In this document: positions 7,948 to 17,261 of the stretch, piece by piece
Position numbering within the stretch: the stretch's first letter is position 1
Layout: each line of letters opens with the position of its first letter
NCBI RefSeq assembly: GCF_030264295.1
Contig: NZ_CP127173.1
Span: 2,549,501 to 2,613,500 of the forward strand
Direction of reading: 5' to 3'
DNA length: 64,000 nt
Source of the DNA: Amycolatopsis nalaikhensis
GTDB lineage: Bacteria; Actinomycetota; Actinomycetes; Mycobacteriales; Pseudonocardiaceae
Program-made: the position numbers and the translations under genes
Notes under the pieces: generated by a model
Database searches by the model: none
What the model saw: only the letters and a program-made list of their open reading frames with translations
Told to the model about the DNA's origin: nothing

Positions 7948-9189
7948 ATGGACCAGACCCGAAGACTCAGGTGGCTGCTGACGTCGAGTGCGGCGTCCCA
8001 CCTGGGGGACGGCATCGGCAAGGTGGCCCTGCCGTTGCTGGCGACAACGTTGACGAGGGACCCGGTGCTCATCGCCGGGCTGTCCGCGACGCAGTTCCTG
8101 CCGTGGCTGCTGTTCGCCGCGGTCGCCGGCGCGCTGGTCGACCGGATCGACCGGCGGCGCGCGATGATCGTCGCGAATACCGCCCGCGCGGCCGCCGTCG
8201 CCGCGCTGGCGGTGCTGGTCGCGACCGGCGGCATGACGATCTGGCTGGTCTACCTGACCGCGCTGGTGATCGGGACGGCCGAGACGATCGCGGACAGCGC
8301 GGCCAACGCGCTGATCCCGGCGGTTGTCGGCGACGGCTCGCTCGACGCGGCCAACAGCAAGCTGCAGGCGTGCGAAATCGTCGGCCAGACATTCCTCGGC
8401 GGGCCGATCGGCAGTTTGACATTCGCGCTTTTCGCCGCCTTTCCGTTTGTTCTCAACTCCGCGGGATTCGCGATCGCGGCCGCGGTGCTGCTCGGCCTCG
8501 CGGGCACTTACCGCGCGAAGGCCGAAATCCCGGTTCAGCGGGCGAAACTGCGTTCCGAGCTCGCCGACGGCCTGCGGTGGCTGCGCGGCCACGCGCTCCT
8601 GCTGCGGCTGGTCGCCGTCGCCGGCCTGCTGAGCCTGGTCAGCGAGCTCGCGCAGGCGCAGCTGGTGCTGTACGCGCTCGAAGACCTCCGGCTGTCCGAG
8701 GCGAAGTTCGGTTTCTTCGCGTTCGTCGGCGGGATCGGCGGGCTGCTCGGCGCGGCCGGCACGCCGCGGCTGGTGCGGGCGACGAGCCGCCGCGTGGTGC
8801 TGGTCGGCGGGGTCCTGGTCTGCGCCGCGGGGTTCGGCGGGATGGGCCTGGTCCGCTCGCCGGTCGCCGGGGCCGCGCTGTTCGGCCTGTTCGCGGCCGC
8901 CGTCGTCGCGGTGAACGTCGTGCTCGCGACCGCGCGGCACACGCTGGTGCCGGGCGAGCTGCTCGGGCGGGTGCTCGGGGTGTGGCGCACGGTCGTCTGG
9001 GGTGCGATCCCGGTCGGCGCGCTGCTCGGCGGGGTGCTGACCGAGGCGCTCGGCACGGCGGCGCGGACGTTCGCGGTGTCCGGAATCGCGATGCTGATGA
9101 TCTCCGTGTTCGCGTACTTCGCGTTGCGGCGGTTCTCGCTCGATGACAAATCGGACTCAGCCGCGGCTCTCCTGCACCAGGATCCGTGA
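7948..9189 (+). CDS. MFS efflux transporter (EntS/MFS_3-like)
   Basis: 413 aa with about 12 hydrophobic helices. The loop between helices 2 and 3 reads AGALVDRIDRRR, the MFS signature region. The sequence is closest in feel to the EntS/MFS_3 drug or siderophore exporters. ATG-7948 follows a G-rich ribosome site (GGGGGGCCGGG). It stands alone, with no adjacent regulator or biosynthetic genes, so the substrate cannot be named. Confidence 0.85.
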   Translation: MDQTRRLRWLLTSSAASHLGDGIGKVALPLLATTLTRDPVLIAGLSATQFLPWLLFAAVAGALVDRIDRRRAMIVANTARAAAVAALAVLVATGGMTIWLVYLTALVIGTAETIADSAANALIPAVVGDGSLDAANSKLQACEIVGQTFLGGPIGSLTFALFAAFPFVLNSAGFAIAAAVLLGLAGTYRAKAEIPVQRAKLRSELADGLRWLRGHALLLRLVAVAGLLSLVSELAQAQLVLYALEDLRLSEAKFGFFAFVGGIGGLLGAAGTPRLVRATSRRVVLVGGVLVCAAGFGGMGLVRSPVAGAALFGLFAAAVVAVNVVLATARHTLVPGELLGRVLGVWRTVVWGAIPVGALLGGVLTEALGTAARTFAVSGIAMLMISVFAYFALRRFSLDDKSDSAAALLHQDP

Positions 9190-9233
9190 ATGTGAGCTGA
9201 AATATCTCATCACGCCCGTGGTGGGAGGCATTC

Positions 9234-9710
9234 ATGCGCACCGTGGACACCGGCACCGACGCCGATCCGGACTTCGACGAGCCCTCAGCCGAGTCGGAGG
9301 AGGTCGTCGCGGCACCGCCGCAGTCCCGCCGGATGCTGGTGCTGTGCGCCGTGGCGGGGTTCCTGCTCGGCGGCGGTGTGCTGGGTCTGCTGTGGGGGTT
9401 GTCCGGCGTGCACGCGGGCGCGCTCGACGACGCCCTCGCGGCGTGCCAGGCGCTCGACCGGGTCGGCGAGCTGCCCGACACGAGCCGGGACGCGCAGCCG
9501 TCGCTGACGCCCGGCCTCACCTCGGAACGGCTGCACCGGATGACGGCCGCGCGCGAGCTGTCCGCGGCGGCCGCCCAGGTGAACGCCAACTACCAGCCAC
9601 TGGCCGACCACATCGACGGCGTCAGCCGGATGGTGTTGAGCCTGCACTTCAACGACATCTCCGGCCAGCGGCACCTGGTCCAGGCCCAGGAGATCTGCGG
9701 CCGCCTCTAG
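9234..9710 (+). CDS. Unrecognised single-pass membrane protein
   Basis: 158 aa. An acidic N-terminus (1-30, D/E-rich) leads to one transmembrane helix at about 34-56 with a GGGVLGLLWGL glycine pattern. A roughly 100-aa outer region follows with two cysteines (AACQAL, QEICGRL) that could form a disulfide. ATG-9234 has GTGGGAGG upstream. The 3' end overlaps the convergent DUF4232 gene by 4 bp. I recognise no family. Confidence 0.7.
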   Translation: MRTVDTGTDADPDFDEPSAESEEVVAAPPQSRRMLVLCAVAGFLLGGGVLGLLWGLSGVHAGALDDALAACQALDRVGELPDTSRDAQPSLTPGLTSERLHRMTAARELSAAAAQVNANYQPLADHIDGVSRMVLSLHFNDISGQRHLVQAQEICGRL

Positions 9711-10345
9711 GCCGGGTGGACGGTCTTCACGGCGAGCTGGTTGCCCGGGATCTTCGTGCTCGCGCAGCCGGTGCCCTCGGCGGGCACGAAGTTCGACGCG
9801 GTCTCCTGCGGCAGGTAGATCCGCAGGCCCTTCACCGCGGTCGGCTGGCAGGTGTTCGGGTCGAAGTTCTGCACGTTGACGAACTGGATGTCGGCGGCCG
9901 CGGTCTGGCCGGGGTTCAGCTTGACGGGGTTGCCCTTGGTGCCTTCGCGGAAGGCGTCCTTCCCGACCTGGTGCCCGTCCGCACCGGCCACATAGGACAC
10001 GCCGGGGAACCCCTGGATGGTGCACGGGTGCGAGCTGGAGTTGGTGATGAGCAGCGGCCGGAACCGCGAGCCCGCCCCGGCGTCGCCCTGGCCGAGCGCG
10101 AGCTTGACGTCGCCGGCCTTGCAGAGCCCGTTGTCCGCGGGCTGGCCGGCGGGTGAGGTGGCGACCGTCGACGTGCTCGGCTCCGACGTGGCCGTGGTCG
10201 CGGTGCTGGACGTCGGCGAATCCGAGGTCGACGGCGTCGAGCTGCTGGCCACGGGGGTCGTACCGCCCCCGCAGGCGGAAAGCGCGAGGACGCCCGCCGA
10301 AGCCGCGACGACCGGGAACAACCGCAAGAGCTTCGTCCGAACCAT
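9707..10345 (-). CDS. DUF4232 lipoprotein
   Basis: 212 aa. The N-terminus has a basic start, hydrophobic core and lipobox LSAC with Cys-25, so it is predicted to be lipid-anchored outside the membrane. Residues about 28-65 are a low-complexity Ser/Thr/Ala linker. The remaining 145 aa are a DUF4232 domain, with SHPCTIQGFPGVSYV and four cysteines. DUF4232 proteins are common actinobacterial surface proteins of unknown function. Confidence 0.85.
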   Translation of the reverse strand: MVRTKLLRLFPVVAASAGVLALSACGGGTTPVASSSTPSTSDSPTSSTATTATSEPSTSTVATSPAGQPADNGLCKAGDVKLALGQGDAGAGSRFRPLLITNSSSHPCTIQGFPGVSYVAGADGHQVGKDAFREGTKGNPVKLNPGQTAAADIQFVNVQNFDPNTCQPTAVKGLRIYLPQETASNFVPAEGTGCASTKIPGNQLAVKTVHPA

Positions 10346-10467
10346 TTCAATCGCCTCCCTGGTGTGGTGCTACTGGGTAGACGTGCGGATCTCCGGCAGG
10401 TTGGGTCGTTCCGTTAATTCCCCACCAAACGTGTCTTAAACGTGACGGGATCACACTTTCGGGATCT

Positions 10468-11085
10468 TTACAACGGTGTATCGCCCCAGGTCAGGCAGTG
10501 CCATTCCCCGTTCGGGCGCGCGTCCAGCTCCACCAGGCCGGTGTTCGGGATCAGGGCCGCGTTCGCGACGTCCGGGTGGACGTTCGGCGCCAGCCACTCG
10601 GCGCCGAGCCGGATCGCGCCGCCGTGGCTGACCAGGGCGACCACGCCGTCCGGGTCGGCCTGCTCGTGCTTGGCGCGCAGGTCGGCGACGGCGTCGAGCA
10701 TCCGGGTGCGCACGCTGGTGCCGCTCTCGCCGCCGGGCAGCGACGCCGTCAGCTCGCCGAGCGTCCAGCGCCGCACGACCTCCATGTAGGTGCGGATCGA
10801 CTCGTGGTCGGTCGCCCCTTCCAGGTCACCGGCGACGACTTCGTGGACGCCGTCGACGACCTGCACGTCGAAGGCGAACCGCGCCGCCAGCGGGGCCGCC
10901 GTCTGCTGGGCCCGGGTCGCCCGCGACGCGTAGACCGCGACGATCGGCTCGCCGGCCAGCCGCGCCGCGAGCGCCTCGGCCTGCGACCGGCCGAGCTCGG
11001 TGAGCGGCGGTCCGGGCAGGGCGGTGTCGAGCGCGCCGCGGACGTTCCCTTCGGTCTGCCCGTGGCGGATCAGCAGCAGCCTCAC
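10468..11085 (-). CDS. Histidine phosphatase family protein (phosphoglycerate-mutase-like)
   Basis: 205 aa. The phosphohistidine motif LLIRHGQTEGN is at the very N-terminus and the second catalytic histidine is in VALVSHGGAIR. This is branch 1 of the histidine phosphatase superfamily, which covers mutases and many small-molecule phosphatases; the substrate cannot be told from sequence. The GTG-11085 start overlaps the pheA stop by GTGA, so it is the second gene of a pheA operon, in the same order as what I recall as Rv3838c-Rv3837c. Confidence 0.9.
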   Translation of the reverse strand: MRLLLIRHGQTEGNVRGALDTALPGPPLTELGRSQAEALAARLAGEPIVAVYASRATRAQQTAAPLAARFAFDVQVVDGVHEVVAGDLEGATDHESIRTYMEVVRRWTLGELTASLPGGESGTSVRTRMLDAVADLRAKHEQADPDGVVALVSHGGAIRLGAEWLAPNVHPDVANAALIPNTGLVELDARPNGEWHCLTWGDTPL

Positions 11086-11990
11086 GCCAGGTCCCCCTTG
11101 CGCACCGCGTCGGCCCACACGGCCGCTTCCACGAAGTCGTCGTTGCCGAAGCCGGGTTCGACCGTGGTGCGGGTGCCGTCGGCGCGCGGGTGCGAGCCGA
11201 GGAACCGCAGGGCGCGGCACTGGCGGCGCAACGCGGTCAGCGCGTCGAGGATCCGCGGCTCGGCCACGTGCCCCTCGAAGTCGATGAAGAAGCGGTACTC
11301 GCCGAAGTTGTTCCGCGTCGGCCGGGCGTCGAGCCGGGTCAGGTTGATGCCGCGGGTGGCCAGCTCGGTGAGCAGCTCGGCGAGCGTGCCAGTGCGGTTC
11401 GCGGCCGCGGCGACCACCGACGTCCGGTCGGCGCCGGTCGGGGCGGGCAGCTCGCCCGGCGGCCGGACCAGCAGGAACCGCGTCGCCGCGTCGGTGACGT
11501 CGGCGACCTCGGTGGCCAGCACCTCGAGGTCGTAGTGCTCGACGGCGACGGGCGCGCACACGGCCGCGTCGAAGTCGCCCTGCAGCACGCCGACCGCGGC
11601 CGCCGACGTCGAGGACGACGCCACCGGGTGCGCGTCCGGCAGGTTCGCCTCGAGCCACTCGCGGACCTGGGCGAGCGCGTGCGGGTGGCTCGCGACGGTC
11701 CGGATCTCGGTGTTCCCCGGCCGGGTCAGCACGCTGAACCGGACCGGCAGGATGGCCTCGGCGACGGCGACCAGCGGCGTCGACTCGCTGAGCGCGTCGA
11801 GCGTCGCGGGGACGACGCCTTCGACGGAGTTCTCGATGGGGACGCAGGCGGCGTCCGCCTCGCCCTCGCGGACGGCCGTCATCGCCAGCCGGACGGTCTC
11901 GGCCGGAACCAGCTCTTCGCCGCCGGCGAGGACCCGCGCGGCCTGTTCGGTGAACGTCCCCTGGGGGCCGAAGTATGCGATCCGTGACAC
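11082..11990 (-). CDS. pheA: Prephenate dehydratase
   Basis: 302 aa. Converts prephenate to phenylpyruvate in phenylalanine biosynthesis. The catalytic half begins RIAYFGPQGTFTEQA and contains PIENSVEGVV and the TRFLLV motif with its essential threonine. A C-terminal ACT domain (RTGTLAELLTEL, LDARPTRNN, EYRFFIDFEGH) gives phenylalanine feedback control. GTG-11990 (MSRIAYFG) is chosen because the upstream 13 codons of the open frame have no family resemblance. It is followed by the coupled phosphatase. Confidence 0.95.
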   Translation of the reverse strand: MSRIAYFGPQGTFTEQAARVLAGGEELVPAETVRLAMTAVREGEADAACVPIENSVEGVVPATLDALSESTPLVAVAEAILPVRFSVLTRPGNTEIRTVASHPHALAQVREWLEANLPDAHPVASSSTSAAAVGVLQGDFDAAVCAPVAVEHYDLEVLATEVADVTDAATRFLLVRPPGELPAPTGADRTSVVAAAANRTGTLAELLTELATRGINLTRLDARPTRNNFGEYRFFIDFEGHVAEPRILDALTALRRQCRALRFLGSHPRADGTRTTVEPGFGNDDFVEAAVWADAVRKGDLA

Positions 11991-12062
11991 AGGACCCAGG
12001 CTACGGGGCCGGGCCGTGGCGACTTTCACTCGGACAGCCGGTACCGCGACCGGTTACGCCGG

Positions 12063-12704
12063 GTGGCGTTTTTTGCGATGCTTGGGTGCGTGACCGCCGA
12101 CTCGGGCACGCACACCGGCCGTGAGGGCGCACACCCGCCGGCCTCCTCCCGCACCCCGGAGCTGGTGCTGTGCGCCGTCGATGAACCCCTCGCCGCCGCC
12201 TGGACGACCGCCGCGGAAAAGCTCGCGGGCCGGGTCCGGGTGCACCGCGGTTCGGTGCTCGACGTCGTCGCGCAGGCCGTGGTCAGCCCGGCCAACTCCT
12301 ACGGCTGGATGCGCGGCGGCATCGACGCCGTCTACGCGCGGGCGTTCCCCGGCGTGGAGCAGAGCGTCCGCAGTGCTGTCCTGGCGTTTCACGGCGGTGA
12401 GCTGCCGATCGGCGAGGCCGTGGTGGTGCCGACCGGCGAAGCCGAGCCGGCCTGGCTGATCAGCGCGCCGACGATGCGGGAGCCCGGCGAGCGGCTGCCC
12501 GCCGACACCGTGCACCCCTACCTCGCGGCGCGCGCGGTGTTCCTGAAGTGGCGCGACGGCGAACTCGACCACGGTCCGGTGCGCGCCGCCGTCGACACGA
12601 TCGCGATGCCGGGCCTGGGCACCGGCGTCGGCGGCGTCGACCCGGCGACGTGCGCGCGGCAGGTCGCGGCGGCCTGGGACGAGGTCTTCCGTCACGCGCG
12701 GTGA
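12063..12704 (+). CDS. Macro domain protein
   Basis: Up to 213 aa. The body reads as a macro domain: a strand then VVSPANSYGWMRGGID (the ADP-ribose-binding loop, normally xxNAANxxLxGGGGVD), then AFPGVEQSV, and a late IAMPGLGTGVGGVD phosphate loop. Such domains bind or hydrolyse ADP-ribose derivatives. The first G-rich loop has SYGWMRGG where de-MARylating enzymes have LxGGGG. Possible starts are GTG-12063, ATG-12078 and GTG-12090; none has a clear ribosome site. It is divergent from pheA. Confidence 0.8.
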   Translation: MAFFAMLGCVTADSGTHTGREGAHPPASSRTPELVLCAVDEPLAAAWTTAAEKLAGRVRVHRGSVLDVVAQAVVSPANSYGWMRGGIDAVYARAFPGVEQSVRSAVLAFHGGELPIGEAVVVPTGEAEPAWLISAPTMREPGERLPADTVHPYLAARAVFLKWRDGELDHGPVRAAVDTIAMPGLGTGVGGVDPATCARQVAAAWDEVFRHAR

Positions 12705-12818
12705 TCAAGCCCTGATAGGGGGTGGACTACATCACAGCGCGTTCACCCGCCGTAAGCCCTACCGTTGATCCGGCAGGTGAACGTCCGCCAGTGCAGGCGA
12801 CGGCCGGAGGAGTGTGCG

Positions 12819-13751
12819 ATGACCCGGGTCCGCGAACTCAGCCCGTATGTCGAGCTGCACCGGGAACAATGGAAAGAACTGCGCAGTTCGACGCCGTTGC
12901 CGCTGACCGCGGCGGAGCTGCTGCGGCTGCGCGGGCTCGGCGAGCAGGTCGACCTGGCCGAGGTGGCCGACGTCTACCTCCCGCTCTCCCGCCTGATCAA
13001 CCTCCAGGTCGCCGCGCGCCAGCGGCTCTACGAGGCGACCACGACGTTCCTCGGCGACGACTCGCGCGGCACCAAGGTGCCCTACGTCATCGGGATCGCC
13101 GGGAGCGTGGCGGTCGGCAAGTCGACCACCGCCCGCATCCTGCGGACGCTGCTCGCCCGCTGGCCCGACCACCCCCGCGTCGACCTGGTCACCACGGACG
13201 GGTTCCTGTACCCGCGCGCCGAGCTGATGCGCCGCGGGATCATGCACCGCAAGGGCTTCCCCGAGAGCTACGACCGCCGCGCCCTGCTGCGGTTCGTCAC
13301 CGAGGTGAAGTCGGGCGCCGAGCGCGTCACCGCGCCGGTGTACTCGCACCTGGCCTACGACATCCTGCCCGGCCAGGAGCAGGTCGTGCAGCAGCCGGAC
13401 ATCCTCATCCTCGAGGGCCTGAACGTGCTGCAGCCGGGCCCGCGGCTGATGGTGTCCGACCTCTTCGACTTCTCGATCTACGTCGATGCGCACACCGACG
13501 ACATCCAGCGCTGGTACATCGAGCGGTTCCTGGAGCTGCGGCACACGGCGTTCGCGGATCCGGCGTCGCACTTCCACCACTTCGCCGGCCTGCCCGACGA
13601 CGAGGCCCGCGCCGAGGCGCGGCACCTGTGGCGCTCGATCAACGAGCCGAACCTGATGGAGAACATCAAGCCGACCCGGCCGCGCGCGACGCTGGTGCTC
13701 CGCAAGGACGCCGACCACACCATCAACCGGGTCCGCCTGCGCAAGCTCTGA
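12819..13751 (+). CDS. coaA: Pantothenate kinase type I
   Basis: 310 aa. Phosphorylates pantothenate, the first committed step to coenzyme A. The P-loop is [12 protein letters not shown], followed by [18 protein letters not shown] and the YSHLAYD, EGLNVLQ and [11 protein letters not shown] segments of bacterial CoaA. ATG-12819 has GGAGGA 8 nt upstream; the open frame extends further but without family similarity. A 13-bp stem terminator lies 40 bp downstream. Confidence 0.96.
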   Translation: MTRVRELSPYVELHREQWKELRSSTPLPLTAAELLRLRGLGEQVDLAEVADVYLPLSRLINLQVAARQRLYEATTTFLGDDSRGTKVPYVIGIAGSVAVGKSTTARILRTLLARWPDHPRVDLVTTDGFLYPRAELMRRGIMHRKGFPESYDRRALLRFVTEVKSGAERVTAPVYSHLAYDILPGQEQVVQQPDILILEGLNVLQPGPRLMVSDLFDFSIYVDAHTDDIQRWYIERFLELRHTAFADPASHFHHFAGLPDDEARAEARHLWRSINEPNLMENIKPTRPRATLVLRKDADHTINRVRLRKL

Positions 13752-13790
13752 CCCGCTCGATGAGACGGTCACGCGCCTCGTCACCCACAT

Positions 13791-13823
13791 GCCGCGCCTT
13801 CGCACGCTGAGCGAAGGCGCGGC
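13791..13823 (+). terminator. Hairpin terminator after coaA
   Basis: A perfect 13-bp stem, GCCGCGCCTTCGC paired with GCGAAGGCGCGGC, encloses a 7-nt loop (13804-13810), 40 bp past the coaA stop. There is no U-tract, as is usual for high-GC actinobacterial terminators. Confidence 0.75.
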
Positions 13824-13982
13824 CACGATTCGTCGTCCCCTGGCGACTCTCCGCGCCGGAAACCGGCCGATCGGCCGAGGCGGCCCGGTCAGCCGTAACC
13901 GGTTGGCCGATACCCCCGCAGGCGTGTGAAAGCGACCCTGAAGGAGACCGAAAACGACTCTGAGCTGGGGAGGAGGCCCACG

Positions 13983-14138
13983 ATGTTCGCGATGATCCTG
14001 ACGTGGGTCGGTGCGGTGCTCGGTCTGGCCCTGCTGATCGCCATGGCTGCCGGGACGTTCGTCGTCGACTTCGACGACAAGCTCCAGGAACGCCGCCAGA
14101 AGACCAAGCCGGTCGAGCCCGCGGGGCCGCTCCCCTGA
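13983..14138 (+). CDS. Small membrane protein, 51 aa
   Basis: Begins MFAMILTWVGAVLGLALLIA, so one transmembrane helix covers most of the first half. A short charged tail follows (DFDDKLQERRQKTKP). The strong ribosome site GAGGAGG lies 6 nt before ATG-13983, which supports translation despite the small size. It converges on the 504-aa gene with one base between the stops. The function is unknown. Confidence 0.7.
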   Translation: MFAMILTWVGAVLGLALLIAMAAGTFVVDFDDKLQERRQKTKPVEPAGPLP

Positions 14139-14139
14139 C

Positions 14140-15654
14140 TCAGCCGAGCTCGGCGAGCGCCTCCAGGTAGGCGTCGGCGTCGTATTCGAGCGTTTCCGAT
14201 TCCAGCAGGCTGCTTTCCAGCGCGTCGATCAGCTGCTCGAAGATTTCGCCGCGGTCGAGCTCGCCCTCCTGCAGCCGCTGGACGGCCTGCCACGCCTCGG
14301 CGGGCTCGTCGTCCCACAGCTGGTCGACGATCGTCGCCCGCAGCACCAGCCGCTCCTCTTCCTCGTCTTCGTCGGCTTCGGCGATGACGAGCGCGCGGCG
14401 CTGCTCGGGGTCGGTGGGGTCGAGGTCGACCTCTTCGTCGTCGATTTCGGTGGTCAGCGACGGCACCGCGAACATCCGGCGCTCCAGCGCGTCCGCCAGC
14501 TCGCTCGGCGCGAGGTCGCCGACACCGCTGAAGTAGCGCTCGAGCGGGGAGTCGTCGTCTCCGTCGGTGTATTCGCTGAGGTAGTCGGCGACGGCCTCGT
14601 CGAGCGCGGCGACGGCGGTCTCGGTCAGCCCGGCCCGCTCCGCCGTCCACTGCACCCAGGCCAGCACGACCGGCTCGACGGCGTCCTCGTGGTCGGCGTC
14701 GAGTTCGTACTCCTCGCCCAGCAGGCCCTCGAGGAACCGGGCGACCTTCTCCGGCCCGATGCGCAGCGGGTTGCCCGGGTCGGTCCGCAGCCCGTGCTCC
14801 AGCAGCAGGCCGCCGATCGCGCGGGCGGCGTCGTCGTCTTCCCCGCTCGCCGCGACGAACTGCTCGACTACGGCGGCCCGCTCGTCGTCGGACCAGGCGG
14901 CCACCTCGGGCACGAGCGCGGGTTCCGGCAGCGCGCGGCACCAGGTGAGCGCGACGGCGTGGAAGCGCGCGTAGTCCTCGCTGACGTCGGCGTCCTCGAG
15001 GTGATCGGTCGCGGCGAGGCCGTCGGCGATCAGCCGGTGCGCCTCGGCGGGGTCGACAGCCTCCAGCACGACCAGCTCCGGGTCGGCGTCGGCCTGCTGC
15101 CGCATCTCGGCGAGGACCTCCCCCGGCTGCTCGATCACGACGAGGTCCCGCACCCGGCCGCCCTCGGTGAAGTCGAGCAACGCGAGCAAGCCGTGCAGCT
15201 GGTCACCGTGGGAGAAGACGCAGAGCAGCGACGACTCGTCGCCGTAGACGTCGCCGGTCCGCCAGCACTCGCCCGCGGCGACCTGCCCCAGCCCGGCGGC
15301 CCAGGTCGGCTCGGGGATGCCGCGGCCGAGGACGACCTGCAGCCCGGCGTCGGCGGCCTTGCGCTCGACGTCGGTCTCGGCGACGACCTTCAGCGCGGCG
15401 AGCAGGGCCGCCGCCCCCGGCGTGATCTTGCGCTGCGCGAAGCCGATCAGCTCGAGGCCGAGCGGTTCTTCGCCGTCCTCGACGGGCACGTCGTGGAACT
15501 GGCCGAGCACCTCGGAGGCGAGCAGCTCGACGTCGACCGGCGCGGGGTCGGCGCCCAGCGCCGAGAAGTCGTTCAGGACGTCCTTGAACAGGCCGGTCAC
15601 GCTGTGGGTGACGGGCTGCGGTGCCTTCTTGCGGGCGCGACTCACCGGGCTCAT
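14140..15654 (-). CDS. Unrecognised large acidic protein
   Basis: 504 aa from ATG-15654 (MSPVSRARKKAPQ). The N-terminus is basic and the rest strongly acidic: clusters such as EADEDEEEERL and YTDGDDDSPLERYF, ending ESETLEYDADAYLEALAEL. There is no signal peptide, membrane helix or cysteine cluster. The first 180 residues look alpha/beta and the remainder mostly helical. The gene lies between the small membrane protein and another large helical protein on the same strand, but 190 bp separate the two. I recognise no family. Confidence 0.75.
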   Translation of the reverse strand: MSPVSRARKKAPQPVTHSVTGLFKDVLNDFSALGADPAPVDVELLASEVLGQFHDVPVEDGEEPLGLELIGFAQRKITPGAAALLAALKVVAETDVERKAADAGLQVVLGRGIPEPTWAAGLGQVAAGECWRTGDVYGDESSLLCVFSHGDQLHGLLALLDFTEGGRVRDLVVIEQPGEVLAEMRQQADADPELVVLEAVDPAEAHRLIADGLAATDHLEDADVSEDYARFHAVALTWCRALPEPALVPEVAAWSDDERAAVVEQFVAASGEDDDAARAIGGLLLEHGLRTDPGNPLRIGPEKVARFLEGLLGEEYELDADHEDAVEPVVLAWVQWTAERAGLTETAVAALDEAVADYLSEYTDGDDDSPLERYFSGVGDLAPSELADALERRMFAVPSLTTEIDDEEVDLDPTDPEQRRALVIAEADEDEEEERLVLRATIVDQLWDDEPAEAWQAVQRLQEGELDRGEIFEQLIDALESSLLESETLEYDADAYLEALAELG

Positions 15655-15844
15655 GCGGTCAATGTTTCCATCGGGCTCCCCAGCCGGTCGCGGTGGCCCT
15701 GGCGCGGGTCCCGCCGCGTGCTCGACGGGGAGGCGCCGAGCCGGACGGCGGAACAGGGCCACCGCGACGTCGCTGGCCAGAGCGGCGCTACCGCCTTGGC
15801 GGGCTCGCGGTGTCCCGGTGCACGTGCACACCGGTTCACCCGGG

Positions 15845-17179
15845 TCAACGAGGTGTGCGCGGGGAGGTTACGGCTTTGGGCAACGCGATCCGCGCGGTCC
15901 GGATTTCCGTGATGAGGCGGGTTTTCCGGCGGTGGGTTTCCACCAGCGCGGCGAGGTAAGCGGTGAATTCGTCCGGCGTCTCGGCGCGTTTGTGCAAGGA
16001 GCGCAACACCTTCAGCCGTTTGGCGGCTTCCTGGTACGCCTGCGGGTCCTTGCGCTCGATGAGCTCTTCGACGTGCTCGCGGAAGACCGGGATCGTCTCG
16101 GCCGGGTGGTCCGTCGCGCGCTGCTCGGCCAGTTCCAGCTTGAGTTCCGGCGATGCCCCGAACCGGACACAAGCCCGCCAGGCCTCGTCCGGACGGCCGT
16201 CGTCGAGCAGGACGCGGGCCAGCGCGTCGGCGTGCTCGGCGCTTTCCGCGGCCAGCTCACGCAGCCGGGCCAGCGCTTCCCGCCGGTGCACGGTCCACTT
16301 CCCGTCGGCTGTCGCGGCTTCGCGCAGCGCGGCGTACGTCTCGCGGCCCGGCTCGGCGTCGAACTCCTTGCGCCGGCGGGAGGTTTCGTCGTCCGCCTCG
16401 GGCACCGGCGGCGGGTTCTTGTCGTGGGTGAGCGCGCGGGCGGCGTGCGCGATGGCCTCGCTGTGCCGCCCCGCGGCCCGCAGTACCCGGACGATCTTGA
16501 GGCTGACGTCGCGGCGCGGCGGCTTCGCCGAGAGGATCGCGACCAGCCCGTCGACGTCGCCGAGCACCTCGGCCAGCTGCTCCTGCAGCCGTTCGGCCAC
16601 GTCACGGCGGTGGCCGGGTCCGCTCACCGCGAGCACGTCGTCCACAGTGGACTTGATCCGCTTGAGGCCGGGCTCGCCCAGCGCCGTCGCGAACTCGGCG
16701 AGGTCGATGACCGGCCAGCCGGGGCCGTCGAACTCGACCTCGACGATCCAGTCGGCCAGCTTCTCCGGGTCCGGCGGCCGCGCGGCGCACGCGCGGGCGT
16801 ACAGCTCCACGGCCCGTTCGAGCCGGTCGCCGAGGTCGCCGGCGTGGTCACCGGACTGCTCCAGCGTTTCGCTGATGTCGTCGACCGTCCGGCGGGCCAG
16901 CGGGGCCAGGTCGGCCGGGCTGCCGGCGTCGAGCATCCGCTGCAGCGTGTCGAGGACGGCGCCGATCTTCGCGGCGTACTCGACGTTCCCGTCGGTCACC
17001 GCGGTGTCCAGCAGCCGGTGCGCCTCGCTGACGTCACCGGATTGGGTGGCGGCGCGCAGTTCGAGCGAATGCCGCAACTCAGGGTCACGCTCGGCCTGGG
17101 CGTGCAGCAGGTCCGCCAGCGTCTCCGCGTCCAAAGTGCGCAGGTAGGGGCGAAGATCCGAGTGGGGACTCACGCGCAC
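15845..17179 (-). CDS. Unrecognised helical-repeat protein
   Basis: 444 aa, soluble, nearly all helical, rich in Ala/Arg/Glu, with recurring pairs of helices of 30-40 residues (for example GRHSEAIAHAARALTHD, RLEQAVELY-like blocks) resembling TPR or SWIM-associated scaffold proteins. It starts at GTG-17179 (MRVSPHSDLRPYL), or at GTG-17173. No catalytic motif is seen. It may act as a scaffold; that is inference from composition only. Confidence 0.7.
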   Translation of the reverse strand: MRVSPHSDLRPYLRTLDAETLADLLHAQAERDPELRHSLELRAATQSGDVSEAHRLLDTAVTDGNVEYAAKIGAVLDTLQRMLDAGSPADLAPLARRTVDDISETLEQSGDHAGDLGDRLERAVELYARACAARPPDPEKLADWIVEVEFDGPGWPVIDLAEFATALGEPGLKRIKSTVDDVLAVSGPGHRRDVAERLQEQLAEVLGDVDGLVAILSAKPPRRDVSLKIVRVLRAAGRHSEAIAHAARALTHDKNPPPVPEADDETSRRRKEFDAEPGRETYAALREAATADGKWTVHRREALARLRELAAESAEHADALARVLLDDGRPDEAWRACVRFGASPELKLELAEQRATDHPAETIPVFREHVEELIERKDPQAYQEAAKRLKVLRSLHKRAETPDEFTAYLAALVETHRRKTRLITEIRTARIALPKAVTSPRTPR

Positions 17180-17261
17180 CAGTCTGCCCGACCACGGCGG
17201 CGGCGCGTGTGGGCCAACCGCGTGCTCTTTTCGGAGTAATCCGTGACTTTCGGTGACGTGC